Positions 11,159 to 23,510 of a DNA stretch of 64,000 nt are shown one piece after another (positions within the stretch are counted from its first letter, which is position 1; each line of letters opens with the position of its first letter). The stretch is from contig JAJEKV010000027.1 in NCBI GenBank assembly GCA_021234155.1, positions 3,966,623 to 4,030,622 of the forward strand, in the 5' to 3' direction. The position numbers were made by a program, and so were the translations under genes. The notes below the pieces were generated by a model. The model was given only the letters and a program-made list of their open reading frames with translations, had not been told where the DNA came from and made no database searches. This DNA is from Isoetes taiwanensis (taxonomy: Eukaryota; Streptophyta; Lycopodiopsida; Isoetales; Isoetaceae).

Positions 11159-14100
11159 TTAGTGTTCTGAGGGCTTTTTATGTTTAGAAAGGAACAGCAT
11201 TTTGTTTTGCTGAATGTTTTCCTTATGTGATCGATTCTTAGTTCCCTGACTGTTTTATGTTCTCCAATGTATGATCAGACTCCCGATAAATATATATTGA
11301 ATGCCCTTTCCATGATTTGTAATATTGTAGTTGGATTGAATATAAGAACCTAAAAATGTTAGATGGACTATACCAAGCAGCATTGAATGTCAAGTTGTTT
11401 GTCATATGCTTATTCATAAATCCACGCTGGTCATAATTCGTTCAATAATTGATAAAATGAAGCTTCCATTTATGGTTGAAGGGCTTTAAGCCAGAAAAGT
11501 TTATAGTTTATCTCTTGGCCAATTAAATGTTACCGTGTTTAGGCTAATTATTGTTTTTCTATCTACAGGTAATCAGAGTTCTTTCTACTTATTCTATTTC
11601 CGATTTCGATCATGCATTTATCGAGCGTGATAAGAAGGAGCATTCTGAAGTTTGCCTCCAATGGAAAAGGAAGTTCTTTGAGGAAGTACTAGCTAGGCCA
11701 AATAATCTGACTTACTTGCAAACTAGAGCCATCTTTAAGATATTCAGGTGGTTTTATTTTCCAGCATATTATTGTGCTAAATGCACGGAGGCTGGCTAGA
11801 TGTGGGCATGAACATGGGAGTTTTACCTTTAAAAGAATACATGGTTAGTATTCTAAGCTCAATTTCCCTACCTTAAAGTGTGAGAGGGTATCACTTTTAT
11901 AAACATGTTTTATGGTGAAAGTTAAATAATATCTATGTATGTTTTGTGAAAAATTTTGCTCCATAGTTGTTACTGCTTCGATCAATAAAATAATTTGACT
12001 TCAATGTGTTGAATTCCTTTGCTTTATTCTGTCCTATATTTGACTGTTGCAAGTTCAATTCCAAATACAATGGTCAATATCATATACCAAGTAATGTTAA
12101 GGTTTGTAGTTTATGAAGTTAGCATTTCAATTCTTATTACATGACTTCTAATTCGCACTCACTAAAGATAACCTATGATAGATCTTCCATATCTTTTAAA
12201 GAATATTGTGTTTGCATAAAATATGCGTTCGATGAACGAGTATAATTGAGTCCCAAATAGCAAGTTCAATGCAAATATATGAACATATATGAAGATATCT
12301 GAAGAATAAATACATGACACAAGCGAATGCAATGGTGAAAGGATGACGGGGATAAATTATACCCCCCATCAATACCCCATGCATACATACCCCATGGATT
12401 GCCTTAAATCCCGACCGGTTAAAAGAAAATGAACGCTCCAGAACTTCATACATCATGGGGCATTATAAAAAGGTCATCGGACAGCCAGCCAAAGGGAATG
12501 CAACGGCATCTTTACATCGTTCGATAGAAGGGGGCAGGATGAATCCTCACCATCCATTATGGGCAAGCAGGTCCAAGGAAGATGTAAAAATTAAGGCTTT
12601 GAATCGTACCTATGAAAATCAATGGGAGTTTCAGGGCTTTCAATTTTCATTGTCCAGATTGAGGTTTCGTGTTCGTCGAAATCAGAGAGGAAATATTCCC
12701 CTTGCTTCATCGAAATCTAATAAAAAATCTAATTGTGAAATTGTGCCTATGGCAAACACTAGAGCTGTTGTAGTGTATGGTAGTGATGCCATGACGGAGC
12801 CTAAGAAACGTGTTGCAAATAGCAAATGGAGGTGTAGAGTTTGGCGACGAAACTAGATCATATTAATCGGCCCTTTTGGTTTTGTTCTTATGGCGGAAAC
12901 CTTTGGTTTTGTTCCAATACTTATTTCCGCCCTGGAAACCTTTGGAAGATGACAACCAAATGTTTCGAAAGTAAGTCTTCAATTATGGGGTATCAAGTGA
13001 GTTACCTTGGCATAAACTTCCGAAGCCACATTCGCCAAGTACTAAACATTTATATTACAACGAGGACTTATACACTAATTAACAACTTCAATGTCTGACA
13101 AAAACAATACGTTAAACGGCCAATACATTTAGCAGAAGGAAACCCAATTGTTGCAGAACATGATTACTTCTGACGACAATAACACATCGATCAACGTACA
13201 TAACAATAGAACATTGGTTGGCATTCATGATTTGAAAATAACACCAAATGGAAATGCTAAATAGGTATCCACATATAGTGGAGGAAACAGTGAGGGCTCT
13301 AGAAGGGAGTACTGTGGATTTGAAGGAAGGGGAAGCAAATCTAGAACATGATCAGGTGACTCAGGATGGTTCAAATTTGGAGGAAGTGGACAATTTGCAC
13401 GGGAATATGCAATTAGTGGAAATTCGACTGCCTCGAGTGCTTCAGGTTGTTTTATATCGCATGAGAATGTCCAAGTGGTGTAGGAATAGGTTATGATGGA
13501 CAAAAGGATCATCGACTGAGTAACAAAGGTCATGGACAAGAAAGAGAGGCAAGATGAGGAAGAAAAAATTCGAATAACATAATTAATTTCTTAATTATTA
13601 AATTCTTCAAGACTTCTTTGTAGTTAGTTCTTGAATTGGACTTCAACTTCCTTTTCCTATTAAATAGCATCCTTTCAAATAATAGATCACACACGAATTT
13701 GAAGAGCTAAGATGGTATAAGGTGAATTAAAACCCGAGATCTTGCATTGTATACTTTCACATTCCATAATGCCTTAGGATTGCTTTAAAAGATTTAGAAG
13801 ACACGTTTGAGATTGTCTATCCACAATGCAAAAGCAGAATATTTCTTGAGGGCACAAACTATATAGACGGATTTATGTCTCCGTTTTACCTCTTAGATGT
13901 CCCAAATGCATGTAATTAAGATGTGCTTCAATTTCTCATCTATTAAACCTACATTTCACATTGGAGGCCTAAGAACAAACCTAGTTATTAGGGTCAGAGG
14001 ATATTTCATTTAAAGCCAAGATGCAATAAAACTAATTATGAAAAGGTTTCATCAGATTCCTTATATAACATCTAAGGAACTTTCCGCGTCTACGTTGACA

Positions 14101-17100
14101 GAATCGTAAGGGAATATTAGGGAATTTACATTAGAGAATTCCGCATCTTCACAGACATGTCTATTTGACCGAGTCAACGACAGGGAACGCATCGCAAGGC
14201 AAGAAGCTCCTGGACATGGATTTCCCGGTCCATTGGGTTCATATGAAAAATGTAGGATGTCATTTTTAGTGTTTTACTCATGCGGCGACTCCCAGGAAGA
14301 GAAGCTATATAACGACCTCTGATTATCAGAAGATATCCATTGCTACCTTTTGGTCTCAAAACAGTGCATTCTATCACTCTCGGAGAAAATTTCTGGGAAT
14401 TTAAAAAAACAGTGAAGATATCTAGACCAAATTATTAAAACAAAATAAATTTTGAGAGGAACCATAGTAGAAGAACATTGTCTCATAAGTTCGTGCGAGT
14501 ATTTCATGTGTTTCTTATGCTTTCTAATAGTGATATATGTTCAGATTCAATTATGAAACTATCATAATAATGTAGTGGTAAATTAAATAATGACCCATAG
14601 GCATATGTGAATGCAGTATATGCCCATAGTAGCAATCTTGCTATCATTTCTTTGTATGCCAATCAGAATTAGGTAGAAATAGTCAATCATACGTGTGCAA
14701 CTACCCGTGGTTCCTTCCCATTCAATCCATAATCTTCCCCACATTTATGGTCATAATCTTTTAGGGTAAGGTTTTCAAGACAAACACGATTACGTCTTTC
14801 TTTATGATGATAACCTTCTAAGATAAGGTTTGCAAAACAACAATGTTTAGGTCTATAAAATAACTTCACTATTTAGACATAAGAAGTATTATCGTTCCCC
14901 CTAGCCATTTCTTTCAATCTTATCTTGCTTTTCCTTCTATGTTTCTTTATGATTTAAGGGGCCTAGGTCGCCCAGACTCAAGGAGCTTAAATTTGTGGAT
15001 TTAATCCTGTTTCTGATATATGAGATAACAGCTACATAACCTAAGATGTTGTCCCAACTTCTTTTGAGGCATCTTTTGAGACACACCATGATCTCCCTAT
15101 CATAGCAAACAAAATGTGAGAAAATGATCTTTGAATTTTATAAATGCTACTTATAGAGCTCTAGCTTTATTTGAACTCAAATATGTTAATGGAATAAGGA
15201 TAAATAACATTACATCCTAGACATTGCATGCAAGGTTCGTAAGGTGCATATAAGTGTCTATTGAGTGCAACCTTGCCCAATTAATCTTACAATGACATAT
15301 GGGAAAATTCTTAAGTAGGATACCCTAGATGTTACAGGGAATGAACTAGAGAACTGATCGGGCAGGGCAAAATAGCCCCGTAACTTCTGGAAAGGGGTTG
15401 CTCTCCTATCGTGTATGATGGGAGAGCGGCATCGACAAGGGGGTAGCGACTGTTTATTAAAAACACAAGACTTTGCTAAGTGAGATGAGCATAACAAAAT
15501 ATCATTGATGTTGCACCTTGGCATATAGAGTCCATATGCATGCAACATTAAGGTTCTAATGTTACAACCAATAATGGCAATATTTTGCTTCTTCAAACAC
15601 TTTGTTACCATTCACAAATTGTACACCACTAATATTTTGAGACTAATATAAAAACTGAATATGCCTTTAGATGCTGACATATACAATTAAATTCAGAAAT
15701 TAAGAATTGCGTGCTCAAATTAAAAGGAAGATCGGATACAATTACGGTATCCATTCTGCTTCAAATCATCGCTTAAATTCCAGCTAAAGTAGCTTTTCGC
15801 ATTTATGATAGACAGCTTATAGAATTTCCTGATGCTATAAATACCAATGGGATGCATAATTTCATGCATGCACGTCTGATCTGTGTTCGACTTCTTCCTT
15901 TCCTCTACTGTTCTTGCTCAATTGCTCCAAGGTTATTTGCAAAGAAAATTCTCAAATTAAACAATAGAAAGTGAACTCGTTTATGGATTAGAGAATTAGG
16001 AAAGATGCACTTTTAACATCCGCAAAGCTAATCCATGCTTTTTGCGATAACTTTGAATAGTGTCGGATCGGGGATGGGCATTCCACTCTCACCGATGTAG
16101 TGGCGAACAACTAATACTAACAAGTTCTTATGCATTGCGCATGCGAGATCGTCCCCGATAAAGAAGTAAAACACATAAAATGTGGATGGATTGAAGGAAA
16201 GGCAGGAGTAATTTTTTAGGTACCTTTGGGAATTGAACGATATTTCCCATTTTATGTTCAGTTTGCTAGAAGACGTGCACACAGACCAGCATGGGAGTAC
16301 AATTCACTCAATGCTTCACCGATATCTTCCCTATGGATCCTTTGGCCCAGCTGCATTGTTCAACCCAATTGCAAGGTGGACACATGGAAGAATTAAAGTA
16401 CTATTGTTCAAGCCACGAAATCAAATTGAAGTAAACATCAGAATCTCATTATGCTGCCTACAAATTGTATGTAAACTGATATTGGATGATTGTGCAGTAC
16501 CTAGCACAAGGAAGGATGCCAGCACAAGCAACAACTGTACCATCAACATCAAATTTTGTATCACAACGAAATAATGAATCTGAAGTAGCAGCTGCAGCCA
16601 ATGGATCATCTTAAATGATGGTTCTGTCAATGAAAGCTAAAACTTATTGTTATGAGACCACAGGGAATTCTAAGTGTGCTTATGATAAGTTATAGTATTT
16701 AAAGGTTATATAGGATCGTCTCTAGCTACTTTCTTAAGAACAGACATGTGCTCCTGTTTTGTGGGAAGTGTTCATCTTTTGTATTTTGAAAAAATATTAT
16801 AAATAGATTGATCTTTTTTGCAGTCAACAATGACTGTTTAAGCATAGAAGAAAGCAACAGGCAACCATTTCTTAACGCTCCTGCAACAATATTATAGGCA
16901 TCCTTCTTTCACGGATGCACTATTCACTACTTGAGTCTCATCAAGAACTATATACTGCCATATTCTTACCTTCAACAAAAAAGAGTATTCCAAAATTATA
17001 GCTGTACACTTTAACATCTACAACCTTAAAGCAAAAAATACAGAGGCGAGCAGTATGCAAGTGTCAGCGACAACAACACCATTGCACTTGTGGACTACAC

Positions 17101-17900
17101 AAAGGTAGATGAACAATGAATTGTTCCTTAACTACTTCATAAAAAAAAAAAGCAGCACCAAAGAAAGTCACATACAATATATATGGCATCTGGAAAATAG
17201 ATGCCATCCTACCAGTCACATGCTGATAAAAACCAATGTTAAAATCCAGGAACATATCATTCCTAAGAATGAATCAGAAGGCAAAGGATGGGGTGATATG
17301 ATTTCTCACATTCAAACAAAAGAAAGAGGATCTGCAGATGGCACTTCTCACAAGAAAATAGAATAAAAGCGATGGGGTAAAAGTGTTTCTGACAATGATG
17401 TAACAGAGATAGGAACTCATGATAGAAATGACCCAAGCAACCACAATATGCCTGTAGAGTTTGTCTTGCTTTACATGAAATACAATATGCTTGTGAAGGT
17501 TGTGTTCCTTTCTTCTTCTTCTATATTTGAATACCTATATAACAAACTGCACTTTGGCAAAAACCAAATTGGGAAGACTGTTGAAGCACACCATGCAAAG
17601 TTCATGGAAGACAAACTCCACAGACTATTTTCTGTTTCCTGCACAGTAGTAAAATTCGACCTTAGATTGCTTATGCTATTTTATGTACTGTAAATTTTGA
17701 CCACCGACAGTTGAATAGTTTTATTGATTTTGAAGATAAATTGCATCAAAAATTATGCAGGTATACAGAAAATTAGACTCTTCTTCAAAAAGATAGGTAG
17801 TAAAATATATTACTTCCTGTGATTACAAAGTATGAACAGTTAGTATATGGACATGCTAATAGTTATAAGTGGAAACCTCACAGAGGCAATAAAATATCTG
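11159..17900. other. long stretch without a recognisable gene
   Basis: AT-rich sequence. A plus-strand exon-like segment near 11,569-11,745 (SDFDHAFIERDKKEHSEVC, LQWKRKFFEEVLARPNNL) follows an acceptor-like CTACAG but matches nothing I know. A 133-codon frame at 12,455-12,856 and minus-strand frames near 16,028-16,282 (YIGESGMPIPDPTLFKVIAK) also lack recognisable domains. I found no tandem array, RNA gene or transposon ends here. Confidence 0.35.
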
Positions 17901-17918
17901 TTACATAAAATTACATAT

Positions 17919-18830
17919 TCAGAACTTCTTCTGGTCATGCTGTGCTCCACCACGATAGACGTTCATTGTCCATTCAAGCTCGCCTACGACTTGGAATTCC
18001 AATATATCACCAACTTTAAGAGAGTAGTGGCTGATTAGCAGGTCCCAATTATGACTCAAACAATATCGACTGGTTTTTGCTTTCAAATTAGTGTCAATAC
18101 CATCTGGTCCATGAACAAGGATTGCAGAACCCCTTGGAGGCATTCGCCAACGATCTTCCTCCTTCAATCTCTGACACAGAAAATAGAGAGCTAAGAATTT
18201 TCGGAAGGAAAACTAATCAAAGGGGAAATTTTTACTCACCAATCCTGATGAATAAATACGTTTGAGCAGTGGAACTTTAAAAGGTTTCTTAATGTCTGAT
18301 TCATCATCTGATACATTAACAGAGTCTTCTGGTTCTTTTGCTACACGTCTTTGTCGAGCATTAACAACTTCCTGCCCTGCTTTTTCATCCTCTACCTGCC
18401 AAATTCCAAGGGCTTTGGTCCGATTGCTGCCATCGCACTTCTTTGCAAATACCCTGTTGCTATCCTCCGATATCACACAAAAAATAACATCACCATCTAC
18501 GAAGAGATTATCAGTCAAGAAAGCTTCCCATCCTTGGCCAAAAAACAATTTTGGCCCACTTGATGTTTTTTCCCATTTGGTCCTACAAAATCTGGGCGCA
18601 AAGGAACATGATGGAGCTCCTGGAAATAAGAAAAATGACAAGTACATAGCAGAGAGATAAAAAAAATCTACTAGAGCAACCTACAAGTAAAAAACGACTG
18701 GGCTTACACGCAAATGTCCATAATCGACATGTATCAGAAAACTTCTTGCCGTCACCATCAGTCTACCTCCGTTCATCTCCATGCAAGATAACTCGTTCTG
18801 CTGGAGGATATTTGAGTTCTTCAATATAAA
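17919..18830 (-). pseudogene. two-domain B3 (REM/VRN1-like) gene, 5' part degenerate
   Basis: Minus strand. Exon 18,619-18,240 carries the end of a first B3 domain (APSCSFAPRFCRTKW, GQGWEAFLTDNLFVDGDVIF), an acidic linker (DSVNVSDDESDIKKP) and the start of a second (FKVPLLKRIYSSGL). Exon 18,170-17,919 completes the second B3 domain (RLKEEDRWRMPPRGSAILV, LSHNWDLLISH, LKVGDILEFQVVGELEW) and ends in a stop. Both junctions are GT-AG. These proteins bind DNA and often act in flowering or reproductive development. Farther upstream (18,700-18,830) another segment, YPPAERVILHGDERR then a stop, looks like a decayed B3 domain. No start exon is readable, so the locus is probably a pseudogene; the two main exons themselves are open. 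It is the inverted relative of the fragment at 10.6 kb. Confidence 0.68.
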
Positions 18831-18839
18831 AAATAATAT

Positions 18840-19080
18840 AATAAATATAAATATGGTTATTAGACTATATGATTGTTATTTAATGATGACGTTGCTGACA
18901 TCTACACTACACATAAAGCACGATTTCATTAATTGGAGAAAATAAGCCAATTTTGAGAATTTTAAGCACACCTAATTTGCTCTAGCACGAATACTTTCAC
19001 CTACTTCTCGAGCACAAGAAACATGAGGCAATTAACATACACATATACATACAAATTATGTGTTATACTTGTACGTGTAC
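18840..19080. other. AT-rich spacer
   Basis: No gene seen. From about 19,080 the conserved upstream region of the small-gene cluster begins. Confidence 0.4.
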
Positions 19081-19084
19081 ATGA

Positions 19085-19195
19085 CACTCGTAGAAGCTCA
19101 ATAATGGCCCTACATTGTACACCAATAATTCACATCAATAATTTTACTTCACTATAAAAACGACTTGACTCGGGGGCAGAGGTCATTCATCTTCC
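19085..19195 (+). promoter_or_regulatory. promoter of small gene copy 1
   Basis: TATA box (CTATAAAAAC, TATA at 19,153) starting 43 nt before the ATG. Upstream elements CTCAATAATGG and AATAATTCAC are shared with the other two copies. The leader starts with a conserved GGTCATTCATCT-like segment next to the ATG. Confidence 0.7.
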
Positions 19196-19429
19196 ATGGC
19201 TTCCTCGATGCCTCGTCCAGAGCACATCCGCTCTTTCAAGTGTTACTTGAGCTACAACGATCTGGGCGAATGCGCTAGAAATGGCGTTAATCTTGATCCA
19301 TGGCTCCTATCTAAAGCTGATGGACCTGCTAGTGCTTTCACTCGTGTTGTGGTGCACATTTACTGGCTTCCTGATCAGGAGATCTATGAGATGAATAGCA
19401 TCACGAGCTTTGGTGTTGATGATGAGTGA
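19196..19429 (+). CDS. small tandem-family protein, copy 1 (77 aa), function unknown
   Basis: Encodes 77 residues. Shared with copies 2 and 3: HI, then FKCYLSYNDLGEC (IKCSMSHSDLVGC in the others), LDPWL/LDPYL, KA, RVVVHIYWLP/RVMIDLIWLP, YEM or YEI, and an acidic tail (DDE or EDE). Two Cys and the WLP motif are conserved. There is no signal peptide and no membrane segment. I do not recognise the family. The start is supported by the TATA box with identical spacing in all three copies and by coding conservation beginning just after the ATG. Divergence from copies 2 and 3 is much greater than theirs from each other, so this is the older duplicate; conservation of motifs despite that suggests selection on the protein. 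Confidence 0.68.
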   Translation: MASSMPRPEHIRSFKCYLSYNDLGECARNGVNLDPWLLSKADGPASAFTRVVVHIYWLPDQEIYEMNSITSFGVDDE

Positions 19430-19674
19430 ATCTGCACATGCTAATAATGTAATAATGACATGGGTACCTAATAACTAAGTAAGGATGTAATAGCATTCTA
19501 AGTAAGGATGTAATATCATGTACCTTAACTGAGTATATTGTAACGATGTGCTATCCCACCTCCACTTTTTCTGCAAGCTGTCATTGAATTCAATCATAGT
19601 TAAATTCGTCAAGCAAACATGTTTTCAAACATACGCATATTAATATGAAATATGTATTATTCTTGTATGTATAC

Positions 19675-19789
19675 AACAGTCTGATACACGCTCAATAATG
19701 GTGGTAAAGTCTACCCCAATAATTCACCTCAATCATTCCACTTCACTATAAAAGCTTCTCACGCCGGGGCTAAATTTCATTCATCTCCC
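19675..19789 (+). promoter_or_regulatory. promoter of small gene copy 2
   Basis: TATAAAA at 19,747, again 43 nt before the ATG at 19,790. CTCAATAATGG and AATAATTCACCTCAAT lie upstream as in the other copies. Confidence 0.65.
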
Positions 19790-20034
19790 ATGGATTTTTC
19801 GCCTTCTTCAGTTTACCACATTGAGGCGATCAAGTGCTCAATGAGCCACTCTGATCTTGTTGGTTGCCTAGACAGGCATCTTCTTCTTGATCCCTACCTG
19901 CGAAGAAAAGCTTTGGGCGAGATTCACGTTGCCACCTAGCGTCAATTCGTGTTATGATCCATCTGATTTGGCTTCCTGAGCGCATGAGCTATGAGATATC
20001 AGGGATCACTACTACAGATCCTGAAGATGAATGA
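19790..20034 (+). pseudogene. small tandem-family gene, copy 2, frameshifted
   Basis: Nearly identical to copy 3 up to codon 43 (SHSDLVGC, HLLLDPYLRRKALG), then a small deletion/rearrangement near 19,920-19,935 shifts the frame into a stop at 19,937-19,939, leaving 49 codons. The remainder (RVMIHLIWLPERMSYEI, DPEDE) is still readable in another frame to 20,034. The promoter is intact, so a truncated peptide could still be made, but the conserved WLP segment would be missing. Confidence 0.72.
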
Positions 20035-20154
20035 ATCACATGTTTGGCATTGTATAGCGTAAGAGCTCTTGTGTTGAGATGAAAAATGCAGAGCGTAATT
20101 AATAATAACTAGTCTATTGTAACTTGCATGAAAGATGTATTACACTTGTATGTA

Positions 20155-20272
20155 TACAACAGTCTTATGCACGCGCAATAATGGCGCTAAAGTCTACCCC
20201 AATAATTCAGCTCAATGATTCTACTTCACTATAAAAGCTTCTCACTTCGAGCCTAAAGTTCATTCATCTCCC
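20155..20272 (+). promoter_or_regulatory. promoter of small gene copy 3
   Basis: TATAAAA at 20,230, 43 nt before the ATG at 20,273. The upstream block with CAATAATGGCG and AATAATTCAGCTCAAT is close to that of copy 2. The duplicated unit of about 480 bp includes promoter, coding region and 3' region. Confidence 0.65.
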
Positions 20273-20515
20273 ATGGATTTTTCGCCTTCATCAGTTCACC
20301 ACATCGAGGCGATCAAGTGCTCAATGAGCCACTCTGATCTTGTGGGTTGCCTAGACAGGCATCTTCTTCTTGATCCCTACCTGCGAAGAAAAGCTTTGGG
20401 CGCTGAGATTCGTTGCCCTGCGTCAATTCGTGTTATGATCGATCTGATTTGGCTTCCTGAGCGAATGAGCTATGAGATAACAGGGATCACTACTACAGAT
20501 CCTGAAGATGAATGA
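20273..20515 (+). CDS. small tandem-family protein, copy 3 (80 aa), function unknown
   Basis: An intact 80-residue reading frame with the family motifs: HIEAIKCSMSHSDLVGC near residues 10-26, HLLLDPYLRRKALG near 30-43, RVMIDLIWLPERMSYEIT near 52-69, and the acidic end DPEDE. No cofactor, metal or catalytic motif is evident; the alternating hydrophobic RVMIDLIW segment suggests a beta strand. No targeting peptide is visible. The 3' sequence after the stop (GCATTGTATAGTGTAAGAGC, TCTATTGTAACTTGCATG) is shared with copy 2 and probably forms the 3' UTR. Family unrecognised; a lineage-specific gene is the best description. Confidence 0.68.
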   Translation: MDFSPSSVHHIEAIKCSMSHSDLVGCLDRHLLLDPYLRRKALGAEIRCPASIRVMIDLIWLPERMSYEITGITTTDPEDE

Positions 20516-20653
20516 ATCACCTGTTTAGCATTGTATAGTGTAAGAGCTCTTGTGTTGAGATGAAAAACGCAGAGCGTAATGAATAATAACTAGTCTATTG
20601 TAACTTGCATGTTATGTATGATATAGTAATTATGTAAAAGAGCATTGCGTACC

Positions 20654-22735
20654 TCAAGAGTTCTCATCATCGTCGTTAGCTTCTTTAGCCACTAATTCTT
20701 GTAACTGAGCCCCCACACTACTGGGGATCACCACTGACAACGGCCTGGTCTCTACGGCCCAATCATAGTCTATTGTTTTCAAATGTTGGTAGCGTGGCGG
20801 GTCATTAGGATTGGGTCTCCAATTCTTGCTCCAAAATCCCTATCTTGCATTGCATATGAGGTTCCCTTTAAACAATGTGGCTCAAACCAAGAGACAAACA
20901 CCTCTTCAAATGTGGGAGATTAGGGTCCTCTATTGGGTCCTCTTCGCAAAAAGCCATTCACGCGTCGGGCGGTTATCATGTGGTCCGATTAGCAAGAGCA
21001 TTCCTTTCTTGACATCTTGGTAGGGGTCGAATATTTCAACCGGGTTCTTGGGTCTACCCGAAAGGCCCAACGTAATGAGATGCTTCAATGTGCTCATCCA
21101 CAAACACTTTTTCGGGTTCTTCCAATGCACTTTGCACAGTCTTTGGGCGAGAAATCATGAATGATGACTCTACCGGGCTGCGTCCCCAAGCACTTTCGCG
21201 GCAAGGTGGACCAAGAGTCAATAACTTCATTCATATATGTGTTGGACCATGAGTTATCGCCAGCTCTAGAAATAGCTGCCCAGTGCATCATGTACTTGGC
21301 AATAGAAGCTCTCAATGCACCTATATCTTTCAAGCTCCCATATGGCTGCACGACCTTAGGTGACCCTCTCGGAATCATAGGTAAACCTTGGGCATCCTCC
21401 TTCCACATTCTGATTCCCTTCTCAGGGAGCCACTCCCTATGCCCTGGCCTCATCTTGTAGAACATTAGTGGCCATCCATCCTTCATGCAAAACTTGAAGA
21501 GTAGAGGTTCCAAGTGACCACATAAACGGTCCTTCTTATCAGGGATAAAACCTTTCACGAATTCCTTCCAATTAGGAACCTCTGACACAAGGTAAGGTGA
21601 AGGAGCCTTTGAACTACAATTTTTCTTTGAAGAGTTGCATAAGCTCTGGAATAGTCAATGCATCTGATCTTCTCATTAGATTAGAGTAGTTTCCAAAGAG
21701 GGCATCTATGTCATCGTGAGTGTGTCCAACCATCATGAATCCCAGCTGCACTTGATCAAATACACCTAACCAAACCAAGTATGACAAGTAAGAGAAAAGA
21801 TATCTATTCTTATTCTGACCTGAGCAATTATCTAGCTGCAAGTAAAGTCTCCTAGGCAACTTGTTCGGTACCATGGGGCCTTTGATAGGAGGCATAAAAT
21901 CATTTCTACTGCCATTTATCATTTTTGTCCTAAGGGTATCTGTGTTTAAAATTGCTGCACCCCAGCTGCTTTCAGGACGATCTGTATCTCTCAAATGGCC
22001 CCAATTATCCTCAGATTTATTCTCCAGTGTCTTCAAGGTATGATTCAAGGATCCCACATGAAAATTAGAATCATCAGGCCAGAGGTCCAGTGAGAAGTGG
22101 CCCAAGGCACCTATACCATGGCCGTGCATGAGAGCACCTGTGACACTGACCTTCAGTCGTTCACCCCTCCATACAGACTTCGCTAGCTTCTCTAGACGAG
22201 GGAATATGGTCTTATTCTGATCCATCTTATCATGTATAATGGTTAAAGCGTGCTCAGGAGATCTATGAGACAAAGCTCTCCAGGATCAGTAAAGGCTCCT
22301 GCATGAAATCTGGGCCGTCATATGCGATTTTCTCTCTACTGCAAGTACCCTTCTTTCATTTGGATCTCTGGTCTTAGCAAGCTTTTCCTTTATGAAAATA
22401 CAGGTGTTACACTTAGAAAATGCTATCCTCTTAGCTATTGCTACCTCTGAATGATTCTCTTTCCAAGCAGACAGAAAGGACGAAGGAGAGATATGCTTGC
22501 CTGCCATCTCTGTAACGGTAATATCTACTTCTTGGTGTATATCCTTCTTAGTCAAGACTGAAGGTAGCCTCTTAACATTTTGTCTGCTACCCTCGCTCGT
22601 AATTTTCGAGCGGTGTGGCATGAAACACGTGAACATTGTATAATAAACACACCAGAGTGCACAGGTTTGCTTAGAACATCTAGTTTTACATATTCTAATC
22701 CAAAGTATCAGCAGGTATCTTATCAATCCATACAA
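20654..22735 (-). pseudogene. DUF7869-like (transposase-like) gene, decayed
   Basis: Minus strand. From 22,735 down: a basic N-terminal region with KCNTCIFIKEKL; then a TGA at 22,286; then, in the same frame, DKMDQNKTIFPRL, SVTGALMHGHG, LYLQLDNCSGQNKNRYL and GFMMVGHTHDDIDALFGNY (to 21,614). A frameshift near 21,600 leads into SEVPNWKEFVKGFIP, then at 21,130-20,930 VEIFDPYQDVKKG, and a C-terminus around 20,656-20,800 with YQHLKTIDYDWAVETRP and an acidic end before a TGA at 20,654. The D-N-x-x-x-Q-N-K and GHTHDDID motifs are hallmarks of the DUF7869 family, widespread in eukaryotes and often considered transposase-like with an Asp-rich active site. One stop and several frame changes make this copy inactive. 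I found no terminal inverted repeats around it. Confidence 0.68.
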
Positions 22736-22739
22736 TACA

Positions 22740-23500
22740 TAGTGATGTTAGTGTAGAATCAATTGAATGTCGAGAACCCTATAAGGAAACAGTTTTTAAG
22801 GACGATTTAGTTATTATTGATCATGAACTAACAGCAGAGACTCGGAGGTTGTAGTTATCATTGAAATTCACTGCAACATCAACTTTGAGTTCACTTCACT
22901 GAGAGATATGCATCAGAATAGGCCTTTTACCTCGCCCGAAACCCTAAATTCGATGCAATGGAAGAAATCCAAATGTATAGTGGCGCAGTGCAAGCGGATT
23001 ATCAGCGCCCTCGTCAGCGCCTTCAATGGATGCGCCTTCTGCAGCAAATCCTTCAGAGAACTTGGCACAGCTCACGCGCAGCTCGAGCGTCTCCAAGATC
23101 TTCCAAAACAATCAAATTTGAATTAGCTTTTCCCGCTTTCACTTGAAATGTTTGTTATCGAATTCAAATTTTACTGTCACTGTCCATCCGTAATCCAGTT
23201 TCTTTTTGTAGCCTTTATGGCTGCATAATGTGTCAGGTCCATTTAATGAATTGACAGTACGGGAGGAAATTGAACGCGGACGTCCAAGTCGATGAACACC
23301 TTTTGTACGGATTACTTGCTTTTTCGGACGGGTATATTCGCACGAACGCATTTATGGCCAGTAATAAATACGGACAGCCAGCCGGTAATTAATACTTCCG
23401 GCGTGTAATTAATGCGCCCGCACGTACGGCGCCATTATGGCTGGCACGAAATTTCACGTACCATTATGCCCGGCGGGCAATTAAAGTCCGCGGCCGCGCT
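22740..23500. other. spacer with GC-rich upstream region
   Basis: A 72-codon frame at 22,908-23,126 has no recognisable domain. From 23,340 to 23,500 base composition shifts to GC-rich, with repeated GGTAATTAATAC / GTGTAATTAATGC elements interleaved with CGCCCGCACGTACGGCGCC. This looks like the upstream control region of the gene starting at 23,615. Confidence 0.4.
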
Positions 23501-23510
23501 CCTCTATAAA

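Noticed and set aside
15258-15611. A 117-codon minus-strand gene
   Set aside because: No recognisable domain, composition like the surrounding AT-rich sequence, no splice or promoter support.
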